From Gordonia iterans (GTDB lineage Bacteria > Actinomycetota > Actinomycetes > Mycobacteriales > Mycobacteriaceae), in contig NZ_CP027433.1 of the NCBI RefSeq assembly GCF_002993285.1, forward strand, positions 2,232,001 to 2,296,000: a DNA stretch of 64,000 bases, read 5' to 3'. Positions 1 through 9,110 of this stretch are shown here, one piece after another; within the stretch, counting starts at the first letter, position 1, and every line of letters begins with the position of its first letter. A program made the position numbers and the translations under genes. The notes beneath the pieces are model-generated. The model was not told the DNA's origin, searched no databases, and was given only the letters and a program-made list of their open reading frames with translations.

Positions 1-1
1 C

Positions 2-964
2 CACCTCGTGCACGCCGCGCTGCGGCAGATCCTCGGTCCCACCGCGACCCAGGCCGGTTCGCTGAACCGCCCCGGATACCTGCGCTTCGACTTTCACGCC
101 GCGGCGCCGCTGTCGGAGTCGCAGCGCGCCGAGATCGAGCAGATCAGCAACGAGGCCGTGGAGGCGAACTACCGGGTCAACACCTTCGAGACTGATTTGG
201 CCAAAGCCAAACAGATGGGCGCGCTCGCACTGTTCGGGGAGAACTACGGCGACCAGGTTCGGGTGGTGGAGATCGGCGGACCGTTCTCCATGGAGCTGTG
301 CGGCGGCACCCACGTCGAGAGCTCGGCACAGATCGGACCGGTCACCGTGATCGGCGAAGGGTCGGTCGGGTCCGGCGTCCGCCGTGTGGAGGCGTACGTG
401 GGGATGGACTCGCTGCGCTATCTCTCCAAGGAACGGGCGCTGATGGCAGGTCTGGCATCCTCGCTGAAGGTGCCGTCCGAGCAGGTGCCCGACCGCGTCG
501 AGCAGTTGGTGACCCGGCTGCGCGAGGCCGAGAAGGCCCTGGACGCGGTGCGTGCCGAGCAGGCGCGCGCGGCGGTCGTCGGCCTGATCGACGACGCCGA
601 GACGGTGGAGGGCACGCTGGTCGTGGCCGGGCGGATCGCCGACGGCGTCGACGCCAACGGCCTGCGCGGGCTGGCCACCGAACTGCGGGGCAAGGTCGCC
701 GATCGCGATGCCGTCGTCGCGCTGTTCTCGGTGGACGGCGAGAAGGTGCCCTTCGTCGTCGCCACCACCGACGCGGCGCGCGATCGCGGACTCAAGGCCG
801 GTGACCTGGTCCGCGAGGTGGCGCCGCTGGTCTCCGGTCGCGGCGGCGGAAAGCCGGACCTGGCGCAGGGCTCGGGAAGCGACGCCGGCGGCATCGACGC
901 GGCACTTCGCCGGGTGCGAGAAGTGGTAGGGGATCGGCACCACGGCTCCGCTCGGCGACCGTGA
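2..964 (+). CDS. alaS: Alanyl-tRNA synthetase, C-terminal part (5' end outside the window)
   Basis: Cytoplasmic enzyme that charges tRNA-Ala; only the last 320 codons are visible. The window opens at the second His of the HxxxH zinc motif of the editing (tRNA-SAD) domain (HLVHAALRQ). The paired CGGTH zinc motif follows near visible residue 99. A short coiled segment and a DHHA1-type C-terminal domain ending in the glycine-rich [12 protein letters not shown] motif complete it. The stop codon overlaps the GTG start of ruvX (GTGA), so the two are probably translationally coupled. The alaS-ruvX-mltG-aroE order is the same as in mycobacteria. Identification is secure; the catalytic domain cannot be checked here. 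Confidence 0.97.
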   Translation, partial: HLVHAALRQILGPTATQAGSLNRPGYLRFDFHAAAPLSESQRAEIEQISNEAVEANYRVNTFETDLAKAKQMGALALFGENYGDQVRVVEIGGPFSMELCGGTHVESSAQIGPVTVIGEGSVGSGVRRVEAYVGMDSLRYLSKERALMAGLASSLKVPSEQVPDRVEQLVTRLREAEKALDAVRAEQARAAVVGLIDDAETVEGTLVVAGRIADGVDANGLRGLATELRGKVADRDAVVALFSVDGEKVPFVVATTDAARDRGLKAGDLVREVAPLVSGRGGGKPDLAQGSGSDAGGIDAALRRVREVVGDRHHGSARRP

Positions 965-1413
965 TCGCTCCGCGGGGACGGCGCCTCGGCATCGACGTCG
1001 GGAGCGTCCGGGTGGGCGTCGCAGTCTGCGATCCGGACGGGATCCTGGCGACGCCGGTGGAGACCGTGCAGCGGACGTCCGACGACGCCGACGTGCGCCG
1101 GATTGCGGTGATCGCCGCCGAGTACGAGGTGGTGCAGGTGGTGATCGGTCTGCCGCGAACCCTGCGGAACACCGAGGGCGCGGCCGTGGAGGCCGCGCGC
1201 GCCTTCGGAGAGGCGATCGCCGCCGCGATCGACCCGGTGCCGGTGATCTACCACGACGAACGACTCACGACGGTGACCGCGGCCGGTGCTCTGCGTGCCA
1301 GTGGCCGCAAGGGAAAGGCTGCGCGCGCCGTCATCGATCAAGCCGCCGCGGTCGCTATCCTTCAGGGATGGCTCGACACGCACCGCAGCGGAGGATGGGG
1401 CGCCAGTGACTGA
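961..1413 (+). CDS. ruvX: Putative pre-16S rRNA nuclease / Holliday junction resolvase-like YqgF (RuvX)
   Basis: 150 aa, the usual size for the YqgF/RuvX family, which has an RNase H-like fold and is linked to maturation of the 16S rRNA 5' end. The N-terminal [13 protein letters not shown] strand carries the first acidic residue (D12). A mid-protein [11 protein letters not shown] segment, the HDERLTT motif and the C-terminal [16 protein letters not shown] helix with the last Asp are all in place. The GTG start overlaps the alaS stop by 4 nt and the 3' end overlaps mltG by 8 nt, so it lies inside one transcription unit. The role in rRNA processing comes from family knowledge. Confidence 0.93.
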   Translation: MIAPRGRRLGIDVGSVRVGVAVCDPDGILATPVETVQRTSDDADVRRIAVIAAEYEVVQVVIGLPRTLRNTEGAAVEAARAFGEAIAAAIDPVPVIYHDERLTTVTAAGALRASGRKGKAARAVIDQAAAVAILQGWLDTHRSGGWGASD

Positions 1414-3364
1414 TCAGCAAGGACCGGACGAAAACGGAGGCCCGAACATGCCTCCGGTGCCGGGCACACCGCGGCGAGCCTCGCGAACCCGCCATCGCGG
1501 GCGTCGCGCCCCAGGGGATCCGACGACGACCGGCAGCATCCCGCTGGTCCGGACCGAGCCGGATCTGCCCGACCCGACGGTCGACTACCGCCGTCCGGAA
1601 CGGTCGAAGAACCCTTACCTGGAGATCCGGTACGCCGAGCCGGCGCTCCCGGAGTTGAGCGTCCGCGGTTTCACCGCACCGCCGGCTCGCCCGGCACCCG
1701 AGCCGCACCCGGCACCCGAAACCTCGTCAGCGCAGGTGCGTCCGGCCGCGGCCACTCGCCCCGCACCCCTCGCTCACCCCGCGGCGGAGCCGCTTCACCG
1801 AGCCCCCGATCCCGCGCCGGTTCACCGCGCCCCGGATCCGGAGCCGCGTCCGGCGGCGCACGCCGCACCGCCGTCGTCGTTCGAGGCGCATGCACGCGCC
1901 GCGTCTCCGACGACCGACGAGCTGCCGGCGATCCCGGCCGAGCGCGCTACCTCCGCCGAGATCGGCGCGACCCCGCTCGACGCCCTCGACACCGAGTGGA
2001 TGCCGGCTACGAACGCGGTGTCGCCGGCCGACGTCACCCCGACCACCGAGCAGGACGCCCTGGTCGCCGGACCGGCCACGACCGTCACCACTGGGCCGCA
2101 CACCGGCTTCGACATCCTCGACGACGCCCCGCGCCGCGGCGCGCACGCGGCCGGCGGACCGGGTGGCGACGGTCCCGGCGGCGACGGACCGGGAGACGAG
2201 GGCACCGCGCAGGGCATGCCGGCGTCGCGGAACAATCGCAAAGTGCTCATCGCCGGTCTCGCGGTGGTCCTCGTGCTGGTCCTGGCAGGCGGATTCGCGC
2301 TGCACGCGTTGGGGGTGTTCGACTCCCGGAAGGACTTCGCCTCGGACACCGGCGGACAACCCACGTTGGTGGCGATTCCGGAACATTCGTCCCTGCGCGA
2401 CATGGGCCAGATCCTGGCCGATGCGGGGGTGGTGGGGAGCCAGCACGCATTCGTGAACGCGGCCGGCTCGCAGGCGCTCTCCGGCGGATATTACCGATTG
2501 CCCACCGGGATCTCCGGCGCCGCAGCCGTCGAGAAGATGGCGAACGGCGACAAGGAGTATCGGGTCGGCCGTCTCGTGATCCCCGAAGGCGCCCAGCTGG
2601 ACTCGAAGAAGGGCGTCGACGGAAAGGTCACTCCCGGGATCTTCGCCGAGATCGAAGCCGCCACCACGGTCGAGGCCGACGGGACCTCCTACGGCGTCAC
2701 GGCCGAGGAGCTGCAGCAGGCCGCGGCGACCGCGACGGTCGGCGAGCTCGGTGTGCCGGACTGGGCCAAGGCCCCGGTGGAGAAGCTCGCCGGCGACCAT
2801 CGCCGGCTCGAGGGCCTGATCGCCTCGGGCGCGTGGGAGGATCTCGATCCGCGGCTGAACGCCCAGGAACTGCTGCATTCGCTGATCACCCGCAGCGTCG
2901 CCCGGTTCGAGACGTGGGGCCTGCTCAGCGCCAACAATTCGGGGCTGATGCCGTACGACACGCTGATCGTCGCCTCCATCGTCGAGGCCGAGGTGAGCCA
3001 GCCCGACGATTACGCCAAGGTGGCCCGGGTGATCCTGAACCGACTGGAACGGGAACAGCGTCTGCAGATGGACTCCACTGTCAACTACACCGCCGAGATC
3101 ACCGACATCGACGTGCGCGGCAAGGCGTTCAGCGACAAGAACGAGTGGAACACCTATCAGCGCGACGGGCTGCCGGCGACGCCGATCGGCGCGGTGGGCG
3201 AGCGTGCCCTCGAATCAGTCGAGAACCCGGCACAGGGCGACTGGCTCTACTTCGTGACCGTCGACAAGCAGGGCACCACCTTGTTCGCCCGGACTTTCGA
3301 GCGGCACAAGCGCAACCGCGAGGTCGCCTGCCGGAACAAGCTCGTCGTCACGGGCTGCAGCTGA
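1406..3364 (+). CDS. mltG: Endolytic murein transglycosylase MltG, with long proline-rich cytoplasmic N-terminus
   Basis: 652 aa from the GTG at 1406, which overlaps ruvX by 8 nt. Residues 1-275 are low-complexity (Pro, Ala, Arg, Glu), as expected for the cytoplasmic tail of actinobacterial MltG proteins. One transmembrane helix follows at about 279-302. The extracellular LysM-like and YceG catalytic domains then run to the C-terminus. The catalytic Glu is in ASIVEAE (E527), followed by the MDSTVNYT and NTY.R.GLP.TPIG motifs. It cleaves nascent glycan strands at the membrane and so limits peptidoglycan length. The open frame extends upstream to 1286, but that part lies inside ruvX and I did not use it. 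The stop codon shares one base with the aroE ATG. Confidence 0.95.
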   Translation: MTDQQGPDENGGPNMPPVPGTPRRASRTRHRGRRAPGDPTTTGSIPLVRTEPDLPDPTVDYRRPERSKNPYLEIRYAEPALPELSVRGFTAPPARPAPEPHPAPETSSAQVRPAAATRPAPLAHPAAEPLHRAPDPAPVHRAPDPEPRPAAHAAPPSSFEAHARAASPTTDELPAIPAERATSAEIGATPLDALDTEWMPATNAVSPADVTPTTEQDALVAGPATTVTTGPHTGFDILDDAPRRGAHAAGGPGGDGPGGDGPGDEGTAQGMPASRNNRKVLIAGLAVVLVLVLAGGFALHALGVFDSRKDFASDTGGQPTLVAIPEHSSLRDMGQILADAGVVGSQHAFVNAAGSQALSGGYYRLPTGISGAAAVEKMANGDKEYRVGRLVIPEGAQLDSKKGVDGKVTPGIFAEIEAATTVEADGTSYGVTAEELQQAAATATVGELGVPDWAKAPVEKLAGDHRRLEGLIASGAWEDLDPRLNAQELLHSLITRSVARFETWGLLSANNSGLMPYDTLIVASIVEAEVSQPDDYAKVARVILNRLEREQRLQMDSTVNYTAEITDIDVRGKAFSDKNEWNTYQRDGLPATPIGAVGERALESVENPAQGDWLYFVTVDKQGTTLFARTFERHKRNREVACRNKLVVTGCS

Positions 3365-4215
3365 TGGCGCCCGGTGCCGCCGGCCCGGGAATCGTGCGCG
3401 ACGGTCCGCGCCGCGCCGCGGTGCTCGGCACACCGGTCGGGCACTCCCGGTCACCGGATCTGCACCGCGCCGCCTATGCCGCCCTCGGTCTGGACGGCTG
3501 GACCTACGACGCACTGGAGACCACCGCCGAGGAGTTGCCGTCCCGCGTGGCCGCCGCCGGGCCCGAGTGGGCCGGGTTCTCGGTGACGATGCCCGGCAAG
3601 ATCGCGGCCCTGGAATTCGCCGACGAGCGCACCGCGCGCGCTGAGCTGATCGGTTCGGCGAACACCCTGGTGCGCCTGCCGGACGGCCGCTGGCGCGCCG
3701 ACTGCACCGACGTCGACGGGATGACGGGTGCGCTCGCCGAAGCCCGAGTGCCCGCCGATGCCTCCTCAGCGGTGATCGTCGGCGCCGGGGGCACCGCGCT
3801 GCCGACGCTGGCGGCGTTGTCCGAGTGGGGCGTCGGGAAGGTGACGATCGTCGCGAGGAGCGCCGCGCGGGCCGCCGGCGCCGTGGATCTGGCGGGCCGC
3901 CTCGGTGTCGAGTGCCGGGTGGTCGGCTTCGAAGACGGACCGCCGCTGCGCGAGGCGGTCGACCGCGCCGACGTGGTCGTCTCCACGGTGCCCGCCGGAG
4001 CGACCGCACCCATCGTGTCGTCGCTGCGCGGTGCCGAACGACTCGTCGACGTCATCTACGACCCCTGGCCCACTCCACTGGCCTCCGCGATACGCGACGC
4101 CGGCGGTGTGGTGGTCGGCGGACTGACGATGCTGCTGAACCAGGCCTACAGCCAGGTGGAGCAGTTCACCGGCCTGCCCGCGCCCCGCGCGGCGATGGCC
4201 GCCGCCCTGCGCTGA
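3364..4215 (+). CDS. aroE: Shikimate dehydrogenase (NADP+)
   Basis: 283 aa. Reduces 3-dehydroshikimate to shikimate. Substrate motifs are GHSRSP at the N-terminus, SVTMPGK with the catalytic Lys, and SANTLVR. The NADP-binding loop is VGAGGTALP, and QVEQFTGLPAP closes the protein as in mycobacterial AroE. The oddity is at residue 114. The family's NTD motif, which carries the catalytic Asp, here reads CTD: Asn is replaced by Cys while Asp is kept. The ATG overlaps the mltG stop (TGATG). This end of the aro set is separated from aroC-aroK-aroB by two short genes. Confidence 0.94.
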   Translation: MAPGAAGPGIVRDGPRRAAVLGTPVGHSRSPDLHRAAYAALGLDGWTYDALETTAEELPSRVAAAGPEWAGFSVTMPGKIAALEFADERTARAELIGSANTLVRLPDGRWRADCTDVDGMTGALAEARVPADASSAVIVGAGGTALPTLAALSEWGVGKVTIVARSAARAAGAVDLAGRLGVECRVVGFEDGPPLREAVDRADVVVSTVPAGATAPIVSSLRGAERLVDVIYDPWPTPLASAIRDAGGVVVGGLTMLLNQAYSQVEQFTGLPAPRAAMAAALR

Positions 4216-4270
4216 CGCCCCCGCCTTCCGCTGACGCCCGGGCACTCACTGGCCGGGTCCGGTCCCGACC

Positions 4271-4309
4271 TGTGGACAAGTCGATCGCCGTACGGCGGCC
4301 TGTGGACAG
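4271..4309 (-). promoter_or_regulatory. Pair of DnaA-box-like 9-mers
   Basis: On the minus strand TTGTCCACA (4271-4279) matches the actinobacterial DnaA box. CTGTCCACA (4301-4309) differs at one base. They have the same orientation and are exactly 30 bp apart, about three helical turns. A third one-mismatch copy, TTGTCCACC, lies at 4836-4844, on the far side of the prepilin peptidase gene. The sites flank that gene and sit in otherwise empty intergenic DNA. They could titrate DnaA or be chance matches; binding is not shown. Confidence 0.35.
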
Positions 4310-4348
4310 CGCTGAGCAGCCGCGCCGGTGACGGCTCACGCTGGAGCC

Positions 4349-4741
4349 ATGACTTGGGCCCTCCTCGCACTGCTGGCGGCCGTCGCCGCGTACGACCGCC
4401 GCACCGGACGCGCGCCGAACGCGCTCACCCTCCCGCTCCTGCTGATCGCCGTGCTGGCGGCTTGGGAGGATCCCGTCGCGGGCCTCGCGGCGGTGACGTT
4501 GACGGCGCCCTATCTGGCCGGATTCGCCGCGCGCGGGTGTGGTGGGGGAGACGTCAAGCTCGCCCCCGGGTGCGGAGTGCTGTTGGGCTCGCCGTCGTCG
4601 GCGCTCGTCGCCCTGCTGCTCGCCGCCGTGTTGACGGTCGCCGCGTGTGCGCTCGCGCGTCGTCGTGCCGTCCCGCACGGTCCAGCGCTGGTCGCGGCCG
4701 CGCTTCTCGTCGCGGCCGTCGACGCGCTCGCGGGACTCTGA
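4349..4741 (+). CDS. Small A24-family prepilin peptidase (catalytic domain only)
   Basis: 130 aa, highly hydrophobic with about four or five membrane helices. The two aspartates of A24 aspartic peptidases are visible: D16 in AYDRRTGRAPN and D68 in GGGDVKL. It lacks the N-terminal methyltransferase domain of full-size TadV/PilD enzymes. A protein of this type (Rv2551c in M. tuberculosis) lies next to aroE-mltG-ruvX in mycobacteria, so the position is conserved. The substrate would be a Flp/type IV pilin-like protein, but no pilin gene is present here. I chose ATG 4349 because it has GGAG just upstream; GTG 4328 is an alternative that adds 7 residues. Confidence 0.85.
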   Translation: MTWALLALLAAVAAYDRRTGRAPNALTLPLLLIAVLAAWEDPVAGLAAVTLTAPYLAGFAARGCGGGDVKLAPGCGVLLGSPSSALVALLLAAVLTVAACALARRRAVPHGPALVAAALLVAAVDALAGL

Positions 4742-4941
4742 CCACTGTCGCGCTCGTCTCGAACTGCCGGATTGTGTTCCGGCTGCTCGGTTAACCCGGC
4801 AGCCAGACGACAATGCAGCAGACGATGGTGAACCCGGTGGACAAGGTCGTGTCCGAGTTGTGACTGATGAGGTGAGAGAGGCTCGTGGGGTCAGGCGTTA
4901 GGGTGGTCGGTGAGCTTCGTCGTCGATCAGTGAGGTCTCCG

Positions 4942-5736
4942 GTGTCTGACCGAATCCCCGCGGTGTCCCGTCGCCGCTTCTTCGCCGCGGCGGCGACCGG
5001 TGCGGTCGTGGCAGGTACGACGACGATCGCCGCCTCCGGCGCCCGTGCCGAGACCGGGGAGGGTCCCGCCGGAGCGCTGGCCCGGGGCTCCTCCGAGTTG
5101 CCGCCGTCGCTGCCCGCGAACATCTCGCACGGCACGATCCTGGACTACGCGGTGGGGATCCCGTCTCCCGCGGCCGTCAAGGACGCGGGGCACGCCGGGG
5201 TGATCCGCTACATCTCCGAGCGCCGGCCGGGTGCGGAGTACATGACCGGCAAACCGCTGCGGGCCGACGAGGCGGCCGCGATGCGAGCGGCCGGACTGAC
5301 CGTCGTCTCGAACTACCAGTTCGGCAAGGGGGACACCGCGGATTGGCTCGGCGGCTACCCCGCCGGGCTCGACCACGGCCGGCGGGGCGTGGCCATCCAC
5401 CGGGCAGCAGGCGGACCCGACACCGCCCCGATCTACGTCTCCATCGACGACGATCCGACGTTCACCCAGTTCGTCACCCAGATCGCACCGTATCTGCTGG
5501 CGTGGCGCTCGGTGATCGGCGCCGGACGGGTGGGCGTCTACGGCAACGCGTCGACCATCCAGTGGGCGTCGTCGTTCGGCATGGCGCGCTGGTTCTGGCA
5601 GCACGACTGGGGCACCCCGAAGGGCTATCTGCATCCCGCCGCGCACCTGCATCAGATTCCCGGCCAGAGGCGGGTCGGCGGCGTGACCGTCGACGTGAAT
5701 ACCGTTCTGAAGCCGGACTACGGCCAGTGGAGGTAG
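4942..5736 (+). CDS. Tat-exported DUF1906 (glycoside hydrolase-like) protein
   Basis: 264 aa from GTG 4942. A twin-arginine signal peptide is clear: SRRRFF (residues 9-14), a hydrophobic stretch, then a likely cleavage after ARA (residue 36). The mature part matches the DUF1906/Rv2525c family, which has a TIM-barrel fold resembling glycoside hydrolases. It begins with a DYAVG.PSP segment and contains YISIDDDP-like acidic residues (YVSIDDDPTF) and a C-terminal VDVNT motif. It should act in the cell envelope; the M. tuberculosis homologue is Tat-secreted and its substrate is unknown. In-frame upstream starts exist at 4885 and 4903, but the signal peptide geometry and a GTGAGG ribosome site favour 4942. 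Confidence 0.86.
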   Translation: MSDRIPAVSRRRFFAAAATGAVVAGTTTIAASGARAETGEGPAGALARGSSELPPSLPANISHGTILDYAVGIPSPAAVKDAGHAGVIRYISERRPGAEYMTGKPLRADEAAAMRAAGLTVVSNYQFGKGDTADWLGGYPAGLDHGRRGVAIHRAAGGPDTAPIYVSIDDDPTFTQFVTQIAPYLLAWRSVIGAGRVGVYGNASTIQWASSFGMARWFWQHDWGTPKGYLHPAAHLHQIPGQRRVGGVTVDVNTVLKPDYGQWR

Positions 5737-5802
5737 CGCCTGCGGCTCCGCAGTTCGAGCCGATGACGGCTCTCCGGGAGACTTCTGGAACAATTGTCCC
5801 TT

Positions 5803-6990
5803 GTGTTGCGCTGGACTACTGCTGGAGAATCCCACGGCCCCGCCCTGATCTCGTTGGTCGAGGGCATGGTGGCCGGAGTCGAGGTCACCTCGGCTGACAT
5901 CGCCGAACAACTCGCCCGCCGGCGCCTGGGCTACGGCCGCGGTGCGCGGATGAAGTTCGAGGCCGACAAACTGACGCTGATCGGCGGATTCCGGCACGGC
6001 GTGACGATGGGGAGCCCGATCGCGATCGAGATCGGGAACAGCGAGTGGCCCAAGTGGGAGAAGGTCATGTCGGCCGATCCGGTCGATCCGGCCGAGCTCG
6101 AGGGCGCCCGCAACGCGCCGCTCACCCGGCCGCGCCCCGGTCACGCCGACTACTCCGGGATGCTGAAGTACGGGTTCGACGACGCGCGCCAGGTCCTGGA
6201 GCGCGCGAGCGCCCGGGAGACCGCCGCCCGGGTCGCGGCAGGCACGGTCGCCCGCAATTTCTTGCGGCAGGTCTTCGGGATCGAGGTGCTCTCGCACGTC
6301 GTCTCGATCGGTGCCAGCGAACCGTACGACGGCCCCGTGCCACGCTACGACGATCTGCCGGCCATCGACGCGAGCCCGGTCCGGGCCTTCGACAAGGATG
6401 CCGAGACCGCCATGATCGGCGAGATCGAGGCGGCGAAGAAGGACGGCGACACCCTCGGCGGCGTCGTCGAGATCATCGCGACCGGGGTGCCGATCGGCCT
6501 CGGTTCGCACGTGTCCGGCGAAACTCGCCTGGATGCCCGGCTGGCCGGCGCCCTGATGGGGATCCAGGCGATCAAGGGCGTCGAGGTCGGCGACGGCTTC
6601 GCGACCGCGCGACGGCGGGGCAGCCAGGCGCACGACGAGATGGTGCCCGGCGCCGACGGCGTGCTCCGGTCCACCAACCGGGCCGGGGGCACCGAGGGCG
6701 GCATGACCAACGGTGAGGACCTGCGCGTCCGGATCGCCATGAAGCCGATCTCGACGGTGCCGCGGGCGCTGTCCACTGTCGACATGACCACCGGCGAGCC
6801 GGCGACTGCCATCCACCAGCGCAGCGACGTCTGCGCGGTCCCGGCGGCCGGTGTGGTCGCCGAGGCGATGGTGGCTCTCGTCGTGGCTCAGGCCGCGCTG
6901 GAGAAGTTCGGCGGCGACTCGGCCGCCGAGACCGCGGCCAATCTGCGCAGCTACCTCGACGCGATCGACGCGCGCCCGCCGCGCCCATGA
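5803..6990 (+). CDS. aroC: Chorismate synthase
   Basis: 395 aa. FMN-dependent last step of the common aromatic pathway, EPSP to chorismate. It begins [15 protein letters not shown], the conserved N-terminus of actinobacterial Aro[37 protein letters not shown] and the [15 protein letters not shown] motif follow in order. GTG 5803 is chosen because it fits family N-termini; TTG 5794 would add three residues. The end overlaps aroK by 4 nt (ATGA). The order aroC-aroK-aroB is typical of actinobacteria. Confidence 0.97.
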   Translation: MLRWTTAGESHGPALISLVEGMVAGVEVTSADIAEQLARRRLGYGRGARMKFEADKLTLIGGFRHGVTMGSPIAIEIGNSEWPKWEKVMSADPVDPAELEGARNAPLTRPRPGHADYSGMLKYGFDDARQVLERASARETAARVAAGTVARNFLRQVFGIEVLSHVVSIGASEPYDGPVPRYDDLPAIDASPVRAFDKDAETAMIGEIEAAKKDGDTLGGVVEIIATGVPIGLGSHVSGETRLDARLAGALMGIQAIKGVEVGDGFATARRRGSQAHDEMVPGADGVLRSTNRAGGTEGGMTNGEDLRVRIAMKPISTVPRALSTVDMTTGEPATAIHQRSDVCAVPAAGVVAEAMVALVVAQAALEKFGGDSAAETAANLRSYLDAIDARPPRP

Positions 6991-7526
6991 CGGGCACCCC
7001 CCGCGCGGTGCTGACCGGGTTCATGGGCTCCGGGAAGTCCACGGTGGGCAGCGCGCTCGCGGATGCTCTCGGGGTCGGCTACCTCGACACCGATGCGGAG
7101 TTGGAGCGCCGCGCCGGCCGCACCATTCCGGAGATCTTCGCCCACGACGGCGAGGCGGCGTTCCGGGCGCTCGAACGCGACGTGGTGCTCGACGCGCTCG
7201 CCACGTTCGACGGTGTCGTCGCACTCGGCGGCGGATCGGTGACCGTGCCGGACATCGCGGCCGCCCTGAGCGATCATCCCGTCGTCTATCTGCGCATCGG
7301 CCCGGCCGAGGGCTTCGCGCGCGTGGAGCACTCGGACCGTCCGCTGCTGAACGACCCGGATCCCGCGGGCCGATACGCCGAACTGCTGGCCGGACGCGTC
7401 CCCGCATACGAGGCCGTCGCGACCCACGTCGTCGACGCGACCGCTCCGGTAGGCGTCGTCGTCGAACGCGTGTTGAGCCTGCTGGCCCCTCGGGGGCCCG
7501 AGCCCGCGGATCGGAGCACGGCGTAG
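6987..7526 (+). CDS. aroK: Shikimate kinase
   Basis: 179 aa, the normal size. Phosphorylates shikimate at O3 using ATP. Walker A is GFMGSGKS (residues 11-18), the substrate-binding DTD is at residues 34-36, and Arg60 and the GGGSV loop are conserved. RPLL..DP marks the lid region. The ATG overlaps the aroC stop by 4 nt, so translation is probably coupled. Confidence 0.96.
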   Translation: MTGTPRAVLTGFMGSGKSTVGSALADALGVGYLDTDAELERRAGRTIPEIFAHDGEAAFRALERDVVLDALATFDGVVALGGGSVTVPDIAAALSDHPVVYLRIGPAEGFARVEHSDRPLLNDPDPAGRYAELLAGRVPAYEAVATHVVDATAPVGVVVERVLSLLAPRGPEPADRSTA

Positions 7527-7592
7527 CGCCGGACCGAACCGGACCCCGGCTGCGACGCGAGAGAAACGAAGTGACGAGCCGAAGCCGATTGA

Positions 7593-8714
<1,122 letters not shown>

Positions 8715-8783
8715 CGGCGCGCGGGTGCCGCAGCGGCGCTCGGTCGGGCGCCGTGATCACGACTGGACGAAGGAGTCCTGTCG

Positions 8784-8975
8784 ATGCCGTGGTGGGCGAA
8801 TCTCATCGCCTCCGTGATCGCCGTCGCGCTGTACGCGACGTTCTGGTGGCGCGGTGACTACGAGAAGCTGTTCTGGGCACGTGGTCCCAAACACTTCCAG
8901 CCCGACGAGATGTCGTGGCCGCTGCTGGCGTCGCCTGGTATCAGGTCTCGTCGAAGTCGCCGTGGGACCAGCTGA
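8784..8975 (+). pseudogene. Small membrane protein gene, probably frameshifted
   Basis: 63 codons with an excellent ribosome site (GAAGGAG, 8 nt before ATG). One transmembrane helix spans about residues 5-21 and is followed by a conserved-looking FWWRGDYEKLFWARGPKHFQPDEM segment. After about position 8914 codon quality in this frame collapses and the tail (SPGIRSRRSRRGTS) looks like non-coding translation. In the frame two bases on, a hydrophobic AAAGVAWYQ stretch and a plausible tail continue with good third-position GC to about 9000. Loss of one G in TCG(G)TGG near 8914 would explain the switch. I do not recognise the family. The gene sits between aroB and the DUF726 gene. Confidence 0.5.
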
Positions 8976-9015
8976 CCACGCTCGAGCCCGACGATCACTG
9001 TCGTCTGAACGACCG

Positions 9016-9082
9016 ACAACGGTCCGTTGTGGCACCGACTGCACACCATGTTGTCAGTGGCTCGTCGTACAGTTCTTACGAC
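9016..9082. promoter_or_regulatory. Two dyad symmetries upstream of the DUF726 gene; possible operator over a -10 element
   Basis: ACAACGG-T-CCGTTGT forms a palindrome at 9016-9030. GTCGTA-N7-TACGAC forms a 19-bp dyad at 9064-9082 and overlaps TACAGT (9068-9073), which fits the actinobacterial TAnnnT -10 pattern. A 5-codon ORF (ATG 9085, stop 9100-9102) lies between this site and the likely gene start. The arrangement suggests repressor-controlled transcription of the downstream hydrolase gene. No regulator gene is adjacent, and this is inferred from symmetry alone. Confidence 0.35.
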
Positions 9083-9110
9083 ACATGCACAACAGGAAGT
9101 GAATCATCAG

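Noticed and set aside
1286..1405. Longer MltG starting inside ruvX
   Set aside because: The extra 40 codons are shadow translation of the conserved ruvX end; GTG 1406 gives a normal operon overlap.
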